Notes under the pieces: model-generated
What the model was told of the DNA's origin: nothing
What the model saw: the letters and a program-made list of their open reading frames with translations, nothing else
The model's database searches: none
Part shown: one piece after another, positions 19,150 through 28,111 of the stretch
Layout: each line of letters opens with the position of its first letter
Numbering within the stretch: the stretch's first letter is position 1
Program-made: the position numbers and the translations under genes
NCBI RefSeq assembly: GCF_002087295.1
Contig: NZ_MWVI01000017.1
Location: 1 to 33,985 of the forward strand
Reading direction: 5' to 3'
Source of the DNA: Vreelandella lionensis
Lineage (GTDB): Bacteria > Pseudomonadota > Gammaproteobacteria > Pseudomonadales > Halomonadaceae
Length of the DNA: 33,985 nucleotides

Positions 19150-20742
19150 ATGAGCAAGAGAAACGCCGACATTGAGAAGTGGGATGTCGAAGACGCCCAG
19201 TTTTGGGAGCAGGAAGGCAAACAGGTCGCCAATCGCAACCTATGGATATCCATTCCCAGCCTGCTGATGGGCTTTGCTTTCTGGATGATGTGGGGAATGA
19301 TCACCACCCAGATGCAGAACCTAGGTTTTCCATTCACGGTTAACCAGCTATTTTCCCTGACGGCGCTTGCCGGTCTAGCGGGTGCCACACTGCGCATCCC
19401 AGCATCGTTCATGATCCGCATCGCTGGCGGGCGGAACACCATCTTCCTGACCACCGCGCTGTTGATGATCCCTGCGGCCGGAACTGGGATCGCCTTGATG
19501 AACCCAGGCACGCCGTTTTGGGTTTTCCAGGCGTTGGCACTACTTTCCGGTATCGGCGGTGGAAACTTCTCTTGCTCGATGAGCAACATTTCTACCTTCT
19601 ATCCCAGCAAGCAGCAAGGTTACGCCCTGGGTATGAATGCGGGCCTCGGCAATTTCGGCGTCACCACCATGCAGATTGTCATCCCGCTGGTAATGACCGT
19701 CGGCATTTTCGGCGCTATGGCCGGATCGCCAATGGAATTGCAAAGCGCTAGCGGTACGTTGATCGGCCGAATCGAAGCAGGTACCGATACCTGGATACAG
19801 AATGCGGGCTTCATCTGGCTCGTGTTTCTGATCCCGCTAGCGTTCGCCGGTTGGTTCGGCATGAACAATCTACGCACTATTACGCCCAACCCTGGTTCGC
19901 CGCTGGCGGCTTTCAGCAAAATATTAGGCCTCTACGGCGTAGGCCTGGTGACCGCCATCGTCGGTATGTTGGCACTCGGCTGGCTTAATATGTGGATTGC
20001 CCTGCCGCTAACTATCGTTCTGACCCTTGTATTGTTGCGCCTGATTCCTGGCGACATCAAGCCTAATATTCAGAAGCAGTTCGCAATATTTTCCAATAAG
20101 CACACTTGGTCAATGACCATCCTCTACATTCTAACCTTCGGCTCCTTTATCGGCTTCTCTGCGGCTCTGCCGCTTTCCATCAATGTCATTTTCGGCAACA
20201 TGATGGAGGCGACAGCCGATGGCACGCTGATTCGCGTGGTCAACCCCGAAGCACCCAGCGCGTTGACCTGGGCTTGGATAGGCCCCTTCGTGGGCGCCCT
20301 CATCCGCCCATTGGGTGGCTGGATCTCCGATAAAGTGGGCGGCTCCATCGTCACCCAAATCATCTCTGCGGTCATGGTGGTCGCCTCTATCGCCACCGGC
20401 TACGTGATGATGCAGGCCTATAACGCCACCGACCCGAACCAATACTTTTGGCTATTCCTGCTGCTCTTCATCGTGTTATTCGCCGCCAGTGGTATCGGCA
20501 ATGGCTCTACTTTCCGCAGCATCGGCGTGATTTTCGATCAGCAGCAGAAAGGCCCGGTACTAGGCTGGACCTCTGCCGTCGCTGCCTATGGCGCCTTCAT
20601 CGCCCCGCGGGTAATGGGCGAGCAAATCCAGGCCGGCACACCGGAACTTGCCATGTACGGCTTTGCGGTCTTCTACGCCATCTGCCTGGTCATCAACTGG
20701 TGGTTCTACCTACGCACAGGTGCCTACGTTAGGAACCCCTGA
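19150..20742 (+). CDS. narK: NarK2-type nitrate/nitrite carrier (MFS)
   Basis: Twelve-span major facilitator protein, probably a nitrate/nitrite antiporter that imports nitrate for NarG and expels nitrite. The N-terminal WDVEDAQFWEQEGKQVANRN, GATLRIPASFM with its substrate-binding arginine, and the nitrate signature GGGNFSCSMSNISTFYPSKQ leading into GLGNFGV all match E. coli NarK/NarU-type carriers. The second signature is GNGSTFRSIGVIF. Length is 530 residues, somewhat above E. coli NarK. AGGGGAA lies eight bases before the ATG. It is downstream of the NarL palindrome and followed by a stress-protein gene and a second carrier, probably as one operon. Confidence 0.94.
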   Translation: MSKRNADIEKWDVEDAQFWEQEGKQVANRNLWISIPSLLMGFAFWMMWGMITTQMQNLGFPFTVNQLFSLTALAGLAGATLRIPASFMIRIAGGRNTIFLTTALLMIPAAGTGIALMNPGTPFWVFQALALLSGIGGGNFSCSMSNISTFYPSKQQGYALGMNAGLGNFGVTTMQIVIPLVMTVGIFGAMAGSPMELQSASGTLIGRIEAGTDTWIQNAGFIWLVFLIPLAFAGWFGMNNLRTITPNPGSPLAAFSKILGLYGVGLVTAIVGMLALGWLNMWIALPLTIVLTLVLLRLIPGDIKPNIQKQFAIFSNKHTWSMTILYILTFGSFIGFSAALPLSINVIFGNMMEATADGTLIRVVNPEAPSALTWAWIGPFVGALIRPLGGWISDKVGGSIVTQIISAVMVVASIATGYVMMQAYNATDPNQYFWLFLLLFIVLFAASGIGNGSTFRSIGVIFDQQQKGPVLGWTSAVAAYGAFIAPRVMGEQIQAGTPELAMYGFAVFYAICLVINWWFYLRTGAYVRNP

Positions 20743-20782
20743 TCTAAGTTAAGAACCCCTAAATAGGGCTTGCTTCTTTACG

Positions 20783-20801
20783 CCCGGAGCCAAGCTCCGG
20801 G
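20783..20801 (+). other. Intercistronic hairpin between narK and the universal stress gene
   Basis: CCCGGAGC-CAA-GCTCCGGG forms a perfect 8-base-pair stem with a three-base loop, 41 bases after narK. It is followed by TCTTCAT, not a T run, so it is more likely an mRNA-stabilising or attenuating element than a full terminator. Confidence 0.55.
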
Positions 20802-20834
20802 TCTTCATCCCATACCCCACTGTGGGAGGACACC

Positions 20835-21293
20835 ATGAAAATCATGATTGCCTATGACGGTTCGCGAAACGCCAAGCTGGCTCTAGCTCAGGTCGTCAAT
20901 ATGTTCCGCTGTAACCAACCTCTGCTGGTACTGGTCGGCGTGGTGGAGAATCCACTCGACGCTACCGATAACAACGAGGCGCTTTTTCAGCAGGAGCACG
21001 ATGAGGTTAAACGGCACCTTCAAGAGGGTGTGGCACTCGCCATCGGCGAGGGCTTCCAAGCCGAGCAGCTTCTAGCCGAAGGGGATGCGCGCAAGATGTT
21101 ACTGCAGGCCACTCGCAAACTCTCGCCAGATCTACTGGTCATTGCTCGCCATAGCCATCAACCGGACGGCGGCATCATCGCCAAATCGTTGACTTATTTC
21201 GTCGATGAACTCGACTACATGACTTTCGGCAGCGTCAGCTCATTCCTGGCCCGGCGCGCCGAGTGTCCCTTGTTGATCCTACCCAGCCCTTAA
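20835..21293 (+). CDS. Universal stress protein (UspA family)
   Basis: Single Usp domain, 152 residues, cytoplasmic. It starts MKIMIAYDGSRNAKLALAQV with the Asp that usually contacts adenine, and has LLAEGDARKMLLQATRKLSPDLLVIARHSH in the middle. The nucleotide-loop region GSVSSFLARRAECPLLIL is a variant of the usual G-x2-G-x9-G-S/T pattern, so nucleotide binding is possible but not certain. A strong GGGAGGA site precedes the ATG. Its place between two narK genes suggests a role in anaerobic survival, as known for Usp proteins of denitrifying pseudomonads; that link is inference. Confidence 0.88.
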   Translation: MKIMIAYDGSRNAKLALAQVVNMFRCNQPLLVLVGVVENPLDATDNNEALFQQEHDEVKRHLQEGVALAIGEGFQAEQLLAEGDARKMLLQATRKLSPDLLVIARHSHQPDGGIIAKSLTYFVDELDYMTFGSVSSFLARRAECPLLILPSP

Positions 21294-21333
21294 TCAGCCT
21301 CTAACCACATTTGGGACACAGGACGATACGACC

Positions 21334-22827
21334 ATGAAAGTTTCCGCTGTATTCAAGTTTCGCAGCCCTGAAATCCGGGCCTTGCACCTGACCTGGATTG
21401 CTTTCTTTATTACCTTCTATGTCTGGTTCAACATGGCGCCGCTTGCATCGAGCATGCTCAAAAGCGTTGATTGGCTAACTACAGACGACCTCAAGCTATT
21501 TGCGATCTGCAACGTCGCCTTAACGATTCCCGCTCGTATTATCGTAGGCATGGCGTTGGACCGCTTTGGTCCACGCCGGGTGTTCTCGGTACTGATGGTC
21601 AGTATGTCGATCCCTGCGCTGGCATTTGCTTTCGGTAATACGATGACGCAATTACTGGTGGCACGCCTAGTGTTAAGCTCTATTGGCGCCAGCTTCGTAG
21701 TTGGTATCCACATGACAGCGCTATGGTTTAAGCCCAAGGACATTGGCTTTGCCGAAGGCTTCTATGCTGGCTGGGGTAACTTCGGTTCCGCCGTGGCAGC
21801 CATGTCACTGCCGACTATCGCTCTAAGCATGTATGGCGGTCCCGATGGCTGGCGCTGGGCAATCGCCCAGAGCGCTATTGTTATGGCCGCTTACGGTGTT
21901 TACTACTGGTTCGCGATTACCGATGGGCCGGATGCCCAGGCCCACCGCAAGCCACGCAAGACCGCCGCCATGGAAGTGAGCTCCTGGGGCGATATGATCA
22001 AGCTGATCATCTGGACAATCCCATTGGTCGGTGTACTCGCCTTCCTGGTCTGGCGCATCCAGTCTATGGGCTATTTATCCGTCTCTGGCGCGGTCATCGC
22101 CTACCTAGTCATCGTGGCGATTGTTATGTATCAGATCATTCAGATCCTGCGGGTCAACCTGCCGATTCTACGCAAGGGGGTGCCTGAGGACGACAAGTAC
22201 TCGTTCAACAGTGTAGCCGCGCTTAACAGCACTTATTTTGCAAACTTCGGCGCTGAGCTGGCGGTGGTATCGATGCTGCCCATGTTCTTTGAGGAGACCT
22301 GGGGGTTGAATGCCGCCACAGCTGGCCTGATCGCGGCATCATTCGCTTTCGTCAATCTGGTGGCCCGCCCCATGGGTGGCATGGTGTCTGACCGCATGGG
22401 CAACCGGCGCTTCGTGATGCTTTGCTACATGTTTGGCATTAGCGTTGGGTTCTTGCTAATGGCGATGCTTAACTCTAGTTGGCCGCTATTTTTAGCGATT
22501 CTCGTCACTATTGGCACCTCGATTTTCGTACAGGGCGCCGAAGGGGCAACCTTTGGGATTATTCCCTCCATCAAGCGCCGCATCACCGGGCAGATCTCCG
22601 GTATGGCAGGCGCCTACGGGAACGTTGGCGCGGTGGTTTACTTAACCATCTATACCTTTGTCACACCCACGCAGTTCTTCTACATCATCGCCACCGGCGC
22701 ATTCATCAGCTGGGTGATTTGCCTGGTATGGCTCAAAGAGCCGGAAGGTGCTTTCGATGATGAGTACTACGTCTCGTCGGTTGACCGTGCCATTGAAGAG
22801 CAATACTTGCAGGATGCCAAACTCTGA
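21334..22827 (+). CDS. narK1: NarK1-type nitrate/proton symporter (MFS)
   Basis: Second nitrate carrier, 497 residues and twelve hydrophobic segments. It matches the NarK1 group, thought to be nitrate/proton symporters that start uptake before nitrite builds up. Features: FYVWFNMAPLASSML near residue 30, ALTIPARIIVGMALDRFGPR, GFAEGFYAGWGNFGSAVAAM (first nitrate signature), GAEGATFGIIPSI and GQISGMAGAYGNVGAVVYL (second signature). In some denitrifiers NarK1 and NarK2 are fused; here they are separate genes with a stress-protein gene between them. A likely terminator follows at 22872. Confidence 0.92.
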   Translation: MKVSAVFKFRSPEIRALHLTWIAFFITFYVWFNMAPLASSMLKSVDWLTTDDLKLFAICNVALTIPARIIVGMALDRFGPRRVFSVLMVSMSIPALAFAFGNTMTQLLVARLVLSSIGASFVVGIHMTALWFKPKDIGFAEGFYAGWGNFGSAVAAMSLPTIALSMYGGPDGWRWAIAQSAIVMAAYGVYYWFAITDGPDAQAHRKPRKTAAMEVSSWGDMIKLIIWTIPLVGVLAFLVWRIQSMGYLSVSGAVIAYLVIVAIVMYQIIQILRVNLPILRKGVPEDDKYSFNSVAALNSTYFANFGAELAVVSMLPMFFEETWGLNAATAGLIAASFAFVNLVARPMGGMVSDRMGNRRFVMLCYMFGISVGFLLMAMLNSSWPLFLAILVTIGTSIFVQGAEGATFGIIPSIKRRITGQISGMAGAYGNVGAVVYLTIYTFVTPTQFFYIIATGAFISWVICLVWLKEPEGAFDDEYYVSSVDRAIEEQYLQDAKL

Positions 22828-22871
22828 AAGTCCCCACGCCCTAGATAAGTAAGGATTCCCTATCCCCTATT

Positions 22872-22908
22872 CCTACCCGTCCCCCTCTAGGTTCGGGTTG
22901 GCTTTTTT
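22872..22908 (+). terminator. Probable Rho-independent terminator after the narK1 gene
   Basis: CCTACCCG at 22872-22879 pairs with CGGGTTGG at 22894-22901 except for one mismatch, with a 14-base loop. A run of six T at 22903-22908 follows immediately. It lies 45 bases after the NarK1 stop. Confidence 0.6.
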
Positions 22909-22997
22909 GATTCCACTTCTCGACCACTGTTGCCCAGGCATGAGCCAGCGGCAGAAAACTGCGTTACCATAAGTGCCTTCTCGGAATAAAGCTCCCC

Positions 22998-23730
22998 TTA
23001 AATCACTAGCAAGAGTGAAGAGTAAAGGACCGTCCCTAGCATAAAAGGCCATAGCCGACTCTGCCGTTCCTCTGGAAGCTCCTACTTGAGCACATTAAGC
23101 ACTACACCTCCTGCCAAGAACGCGAACAACATGCCGTCGCCGCCTCTTCCACTTCTATCCATTGTCCAGCACACCAGCCAATGATGACGGCTAACGCTAA
23201 AACCCAACGTCCCTTGCGTAGATAAACGTCACGATGACGGGCCACTAACCCGTAATCATTGACGAGGAAGTGGAAGGCCATAGCCAAGGAATATAAGGCA
23301 AATTCATGCAACGACGTCTCTCGATAGACCCAAAAAGATAGCCGACCAAAGCGTTATAGAGGGCAAATGTTCCGATGTGCAACCAGAACATACGCTTGCC
23401 CGAGTGGGGGTAAGTCTCGCTATCAGGTGAGCCAATCTGCATCTTATTCTGCGAGACCCAATGTTCAAGCCCATAGAATAAGGTCAGGCCCACTAGAGCT
23501 ATCAAATAAGCGTGGTGCTCTAAAAAAGCCACAGCACCCTGTCCACCAATGGCTTCCTGTGCTTCCTCAAGTTCAGGAAAGACATGCACAAACACATACG
23601 AAACAGATATGCCACCGGCAAATGAGAGCCAGGCACTGCGTGGCCAAGCTTGGAGAAAGCGGATGTTGCCCGCAACGAGGTGGACGATAGCCAACCCCAC
23701 TATGAAAAATATCTGGAAACACATAAGCAA
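22998..23730 (-). pseudogene. Multi-span membrane protein of unknown function, broken three times
   Basis: Starts MLMCFQIFFIVGLAIVHLVAGN and has about seven hydrophobic stretches, including GGISVSYVFVHVFPELEEAQ and MAFHFLVNDYGL. The overall look recalls ZIP-like metal permeases, but I cannot name the family. The sense leaves the first frame near 23325, where TCTTTTTGGGTC is longer than the TCTTTTGGTC needed for YLLVYRETSLHEFALYS. It shifts again near 23125 (MLFAFLAGGVVLNVLK). It then meets an in-frame TAG at 23082-23084 before ELPEERQSRLWPFMLG and a final stop at 22998. The stop codon points to real decay; the indels alone could be sequencing errors. Confidence 0.6.
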
Positions 23731-24835
23731 ATCTTATATTAAAAGGCTAAAGAACTGCCCTTGTTGCACATGAGAACTCTCCAACTTTAGATTAAGGAAT
23801 CTTGCTTTCAGTAGCGATTAACAAAGCTGTCCATTTAATTTTTTTTAAAAATTATTATCTAACATCACCGTGTGAGAGACGCGGCTAGGGCTCCTGCTGT
23901 AGCTTTTTTAACTGCTGATAAGAAGGCCAACTTACCTATGCGGCTGGTAACATTTTCACGCTCAATGCGATATTTTTTTGAAATACTGCTTAGTCTCTCC
24001 AGCAAATTCAACGTCATTAATAGCTTAAGACTTTGAAGTCAGGAGCATAGGGGGGGGGAACTTTACCTTTAATTAAATAAATAAAACCCAAGGCCTGACA
24101 ATAAAAGCTTTAACATGAGATAAATATTCAAAATGAAAGCAGGCATCAAATTCTAGAGAGGGCTCTACAGTATGAGCTGAAACAGTTTGAAGCTAGCAAA
24201 TTTGTAGAGGTTCTTGACACGGGAATGACGGAGCTTGCGCCTGTACATGACAACACCCCATTTCGTAGGTTTACTACAAAAATAGGTTATGTCACGAGAA
24301 ACCGCAAATTATGTCATTTTATCCGGAATTTATGTCAAAACAGACCGGAAACGACACTAGAAATTGTCGTTTCCACTTCAATTTGACATAACCAAAACGA
24401 AAAAACAGTGACTTACAACAAAAACTCCACCACAAAATGACATAAAATTTCCACTTTCAGATGACATAAAATAAAACGACCGTATGCTCCAGTAGTGAAG
24501 TTACGTAATTAAAAGACACTAAAAAAATATCGTTTAATTAGCACCGTCTGATAATGCCACATCTTAGCGTAGCTTTGGGAGGCGACTCAGTAGCCCACCC
24601 ATGCTGAGAGAGGTAGCGGTATAAAATCAGCTCTCGGGCGACCGAGCTAGATCTGCAGTAGAGATGGCATATCCTGTACCGTTGGTAGGTATAAGTTTGA
24701 ACTTTATGGGCCGTCCATAAGCTTGCAACTCACCATGATCGAAAGTTCATTGCATCAAGGTGACATAAGGGTAATGTTTCAATAGTAGTGGCGCTACTCG
24801 ATTAAGTGCCTTGAAACCCAAGAAGTGAACGCGGG
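23731..24835. other. AT-rich 1.1-kb region without a convincing gene
   Basis: Long A and T runs, a nine-G run at 24050-24058 and many stops mark this stretch as different from its GC-richer neighbours. The only ordered structure is the mirrored repeat array at 24287-24469 and one further TGACATAA at 24761-24768. An open but start-less frame runs from 24114 to 24386 and is not supported by any motif. I see no RNA gene. It probably marks an insertion scar between the nitrate island and the catabolic cluster. Confidence 0.6.
24287..24469. repeat. Mirrored array of ~22-base repeats around a 10-base palindrome: probable abutting transposon ends
   Basis: Three units on the left begin TTATGTCA (24287, 24309, 24330) and end in or near CCGGAAA, placed head to tail every 21-22 bases. 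On the right, units of the inverse form end TGACATAA at 24391, 24445 and 24469; two of them begin TTTCCACTT. A degenerate unit lies near 24409. In the centre, GGAAACGACA (24347-24356) and TGTCGTTTCC (24365-24374) are exact complements separated by eight bases. TGT...ACA tips with several subterminal repeats are typical of IS21-family and Tn7-like elements, so this looks like the right end of one element facing the left end of another. No transposase gene is present. The assignment is inference. Confidence 0.65.
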
Positions 24836-25244
24836 TCAGTACTTGCCCAGAATCGGCAAGGACGTTCGCCCTTTCGGCCCGAGCATACGCATATCATCTT
24901 CGTGAACCCAGTCAGGATGCTTGATCGAAGTGGAACGCTGGGCCATGCGCAGTCCCATGCGGCGGCGAAATGGAACTTCGGTGCTGATCCGATGGAGCTC
25001 TTTTAGAGTGGCCTCGGGATGCTGCTCGTCGAGTTCCAGAAAAGTCGTCCCAATCCTCAGCGCGGTTGAGAACCCGAGCTTGTTCACTGTAAATCACGGA
25101 GCCTAGGAACAATTGGCTCACCTCCATGATCGTTGGAGTAAACGTCAGTTCTAGGCAAATACCTTCGCCACCCTCACCATAATAGGCCCACATCGCTTGA
25201 TGATTGGGGTGCCTAGCTAGCGGGCAGATACCAATCCCTTTCAA
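24836..25244 (-). pseudogene. Truncated and frameshifted DUF2971-family gene remnant
   Basis: The upstream frame reads GICPLARHPNHQAMWAYYGEGGEGICLE and SVIYSEQARVLN, which fits the middle of DUF2971 proteins (the usual form is MWAHYADGHKG-C-EF). The C-terminal half (LELDEQHPEATLKELHR, then STSIKHPDWVHEDDMRML) is in another frame. One T too many in the TTTT at 25040-25043 (minus strand) explains the break. The first 100 or more residues normal for the family are missing, and the only start is a TTG at 25244. A fragment left beside probable transposon ends is consistent with past rearrangement. DUF2971 function is unknown. Confidence 0.6.
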
Positions 25245-25335
25245 GAAAACTTGAAAGTATCTATTCTACACTGCAACAGAATCAATTCATTACATAGTTG
25301 AACTAGCACAACAGAACTCAAATACGTGAAGATAC

Positions 25336-26460
25336 TTAGTGGAATAAACGTAATACACTTTCACTTCGATCTGACAACAGTTCAGAACAGCGTATAAGTG
25401 CCTCATCTAGCTTCATAGGCCCATCTACCAAAGCTAATACAGCGGTGACGCCTTCGTTATAAGCTGACTGCCACCCTTCGCCGAGGCTACCCGCCAAAAC
25501 AACCACTGGCACACCCATTTCCCGTGCGCAACGAGCAATACCAATAGGAGTTTTCCCTGCCATGCTCTGACCGTCTAGCCTTCCCTCGCCGGTAATGACC
25601 AAATCGGCACGCTCAAGTCGTTGTCGAAACCCCACCTGGGTCATCACTAGCTCAATACCTGGACGCAGCTCTGCTCCGAGAAAAGTGCGTGCCGCGAAGC
25701 CTATTCCTCCGGCTGCTCCTGAGCCGGGTAATTCACGGAAGTCTTCTCCCAGAGTCTCTGCCACCTTGTCAGCGAAATGCGCAAGTGCAGCATCCAGTAT
25801 GACGATATCTTCTTCACTTGCACCTTTTTGAGGACCGAACACAACACTGGCGCCGCGATCACCGACCAGCGAATTATCTACATCCACGGCCGTTTCAACG
25901 ATCACCTTAGACAGACGCGAATCAAAGTCATCTAGATCGATTCGATCTAGATGACTAAGAGCTGCACCACCCGGCGGTAAAGGTCGGCCTTTATCATCAA
26001 GAAATCTTACACCCAAAGCCCGCAACATACCTGCACCTGCGTCGTTGGTCGCGCTGCCTCCCAACATGAGTATTATTCTCTCAGCACCCGCATCAAGAGC
26101 AGTAAGTATCAGCTCTCCCACACCGTAGGTGCAACTATGCATTGCGGTACGTTCCATAGGCGTCAGATGCTGCAATCCACACGCTTCAGCTAATTCTATA
26201 TATGCTGTACGGCTAACGAAGTGCCAACCCCACTCTGCCAGTCGAGGTCGTCCCAATGAGTCACTCACCGTCTCGCAACGTCGCTCCGCTTCTGTAGCCA
26301 TAATTAAGGCATCTAAAGTACCTTCCCCACCATCGCCCATTGGGCATTCATCCCATTGCGCAGATGGTATTGCCTTACGAATACCGTTTGCGATCGCGCT
26401 CACTGCTTTTCTAGCCGATAGTGAATCCTTATAGCTATCTGGCGCTACGATGATGTGCAT
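25336..26460 (-). CDS. Glycerate 2-kinase (GarK/GlxK family)
   Basis: Phosphorylates D-glycerate with ATP, feeding lower glycolysis; this family typically yields 2-phosphoglycerate. Motifs: IVAPDSYKDSLSARKAVSAI at the N terminus, CPMGDGGEGTLDAL, LGGSATNDAGAGMLRALG, DVDNSLVGDRGASVVFGPQKG, PGSGAAGGIGFA and ITGEGRLDGQSMAGKTPIG. Length (375 residues) is normal. ATG 26460 follows AAGGA with eight-base spacing; a GTG just upstream is less likely. It overlaps the end of the LacI-type regulator by 26 bases and is the last gene of the minus-strand catabolic cluster. It implies that glycerate, perhaps via tartronate semialdehyde, is a product or co-substrate. Confidence 0.92.
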   Translation of the reverse strand: MHIIVAPDSYKDSLSARKAVSAIANGIRKAIPSAQWDECPMGDGGEGTLDALIMATEAERRCETVSDSLGRPRLAEWGWHFVSRTAYIELAEACGLQHLTPMERTAMHSCTYGVGELILTALDAGAERIILMLGGSATNDAGAGMLRALGVRFLDDKGRPLPPGGAALSHLDRIDLDDFDSRLSKVIVETAVDVDNSLVGDRGASVVFGPQKGASEEDIVILDAALAHFADKVAETLGEDFRELPGSGAAGGIGFAARTFLGAELRPGIELVMTQVGFRQRLERADLVITGEGRLDGQSMAGKTPIGIARCAREMGVPVVVLAGSLGEGWQSAYNEGVTAVLALVDGPMKLDEALIRCSELLSDRSESVLRLFH

Positions 26461-27499
26461 CACTCAGTTCCTTTAAGCTCTTCTTCGAATGGTGTATTGA
26501 GCGCCGGGTACTGCTGCGCAACATTGGTGTTACCGGGAGCATAATGTTTTCTGGTGCAGTATCAACTTGATTGATCTGCGCCATAAGCAGCTCAGTAGCC
26601 TTTGACGCCATGAATTCCACTGGTTGTTTCAGAGTAGTAAGAGAATGGCTTGGCCAAGCTGCCATTGGCACATCGTCAAAACCAATAATCGAAACGTCTT
26701 CGGGTACTGAAAGGCCGAATTCATGTCGCAATGTGTCAATAGCCGCAATTGCCATCAGGTCATTGGCACAAAAAAGTGCATCGGGTGAAGGTGAACTAGC
26801 AAAGAGGCGCCTCGTCGCATGACAGGCATCTGCATAACGATAATTACCGATTTCTACTGCGTGACAAGTTAATCCATCCTTGGCAAGCCCTTCTAGAAAG
26901 CCAGCTTTACGTTGAAGGTCAGTAGAAGAGTTTGGTAGTCCTGCTATATAGGCAATGCGACGATGGCCCAGTGAAGCAAGGTAATGGCCTGCCCAATAGC
27001 CTCCACTATGATTGTCACTGCCGACTTGGCTAATGCCATCAAAGTTGACGGTGCGATTGATAACAACGCAGGGTATGCCAAAATCCGCCACCTCCTTGGC
27101 TTGTGTGCTATCCAATGTAATAGCCAGCATCAAAACACCTTCAACTTGGCTCCTGATAATATCGTCGATTACTGTGTCGAAACCGTTATCCGATGGAGCG
27201 AAAAAAAGCTGAAGATGGTACCCCTGTTGCTGAAAATAGCGTGATGCCTTTTCTAACATAAAGCTGTAGAAAGGATTTTCGAGGCTATAAGTTACCACAG
27301 CAATAGTCCGGCTTGATCTGGTGATCAGCGAACGCGCAATGGAGTTGGGGCGATACCCAAGTTCCCGGGCTGCTGCCATGACCTTCTTACGCGTTTTCTC
27401 CGCCACCTTGGCGTCAGGCGAAAAGCTGCGACTGACCGCTGACTGCGACACTCCAGCTAACTTTGCCACATCGCGGGAGGTTACGGATTTTCTTTTCAT
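26435..27499 (-). CDS. LacI-family transcription regulator
   Basis: The DNA-binding domain at residues 5-60 reads VTSRDVAKLAGVSQSAVSRSFSP and continues to the hinge ELGYRPNSIARSL. The periplasmic-binding-like effector domain follows, with SLENPFYSFMLE, VVINRTVNFDGISQVGSDN, GHRRIAYIAG, CANDLMAIAAIDTLR and VSIIGFDDVPMAAWPSHSLTTLKQP. Length is 354 residues. It lies inside the cluster it probably controls. Its likely operators are the two palindromes upstream of dctP (33792 and 33883), which have the central CG and TGAA/TTCA ends usual for this family. The effector is probably the transported acid or an intermediate, by inference. Confidence 0.92.
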   Translation of the reverse strand: MKRKSVTSRDVAKLAGVSQSAVSRSFSPDAKVAEKTRKKVMAAARELGYRPNSIARSLITRSSRTIAVVTYSLENPFYSFMLEKASRYFQQQGYHLQLFFAPSDNGFDTVIDDIIRSQVEGVLMLAITLDSTQAKEVADFGIPCVVINRTVNFDGISQVGSDNHSGGYWAGHYLASLGHRRIAYIAGLPNSSTDLQRKAGFLEGLAKDGLTCHAVEIGNYRYADACHATRRLFASSPSPDALFCANDLMAIAAIDTLRHEFGLSVPEDVSIIGFDDVPMAAWPSHSLTTLKQPVEFMASKATELLMAQINQVDTAPENIMLPVTPMLRSSTRRSIHHSKKSLKELSDAHHRSAR

Positions 27500-27580
27500 A
27501 AATTATGCTCTCAAAGGGCCGTCCAGTCATAGACAGCCCTATTCACCAGAACCAAAGGCATTGAATTACCATCCTCACTT

Positions 27581-28099
27581 TCACAGCTTTTCAAGTGACC
27601 TATATTGGTCAATCTTTTTCACGTAACTTTTGCTGTTATCTAGTGCGCCATGTACTTCTTCATCAGTTAGCTCCCTGACCACTTTAGCGGGCACACCTAC
27701 AATTAACGAGCGTGGTGGAAACCGTTTACCAGAGGTAACTAGAGCCCCTGCACCGATGATGCAATGCTCACCAATCTCCGCACCGTTAAGTAACGTTGCG
27801 TTCATGCCCACCATCACGCCATCGCCAATGTTACAACCATGCAACATGGCTAAATGTCCAACAGTCACTTGGCGGCCAATATGGACTGGATAGCCAGGAT
27901 CTGTGTGTACAACACAGCCATCCTGTAAATTGCTGCCCTCCCCGACGATGATAGGTTCATTATCCCCTCGTAGCACTGCGCCAGGCCAGACAGAGACTTC
28001 GTGGGCAAGATGAATCCGCCCGATCAGCGTAGCTTCTTCCATCACCATGGCGCCTGGCGCTATCTCGGGAACGTTACCTTCGAGTCGATATATTGGCAT
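27581..28099 (-). CDS. Gamma-carbonic anhydrase / CaiE-PaaY-like hexapeptide protein
   Basis: Left-handed beta-helix protein of 172 residues with repeated hexapeptides (for example IVGEGSNLQDGCVV, then HIGRQVTVGHLAMLHGCNIGDG). The zinc ligands expected for gamma-carbonic anhydrases are present: His in CVVHTD and the pair in VGHLAMLHGC. Related proteins include YrdA, the thioesterase PaaY and CaiE of carnitine operons. Next to a BKACE and a hydroxyacid dehydrogenase, a CoA-ester or cofactor role seems as likely as carbonic anhydrase activity. GGGAGA precedes the ATG. It starts 12 bases after the BKACE stop. Confidence 0.85.
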   Translation of the reverse strand: MPIYRLEGNVPEIAPGAMVMEEATLIGRIHLAHEVSVWPGAVLRGDNEPIIVGEGSNLQDGCVVHTDPGYPVHIGRQVTVGHLAMLHGCNIGDGVMVGMNATLLNGAEIGEHCIIGAGALVTSGKRFPPRSLIVGVPAKVVRELTDEEVHGALDNSKSYVKKIDQYRSLEKL

Positions 28100-28111
28100 T
28101 AAGTAATCTCC

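Noticed and set aside
24114..24386. Open frame of 90 codons running into the repeat array
   Set aside because: It has no start codon near its beginning, no recognisable motif, and its last third is made of the repeat units themselves.
24633..24647. Small hairpin CTCGG-GCGA-CCGAG in the AT-rich region
   Set aside because: A five-base stem alone, with no T run or neighbouring gene to give it a role.
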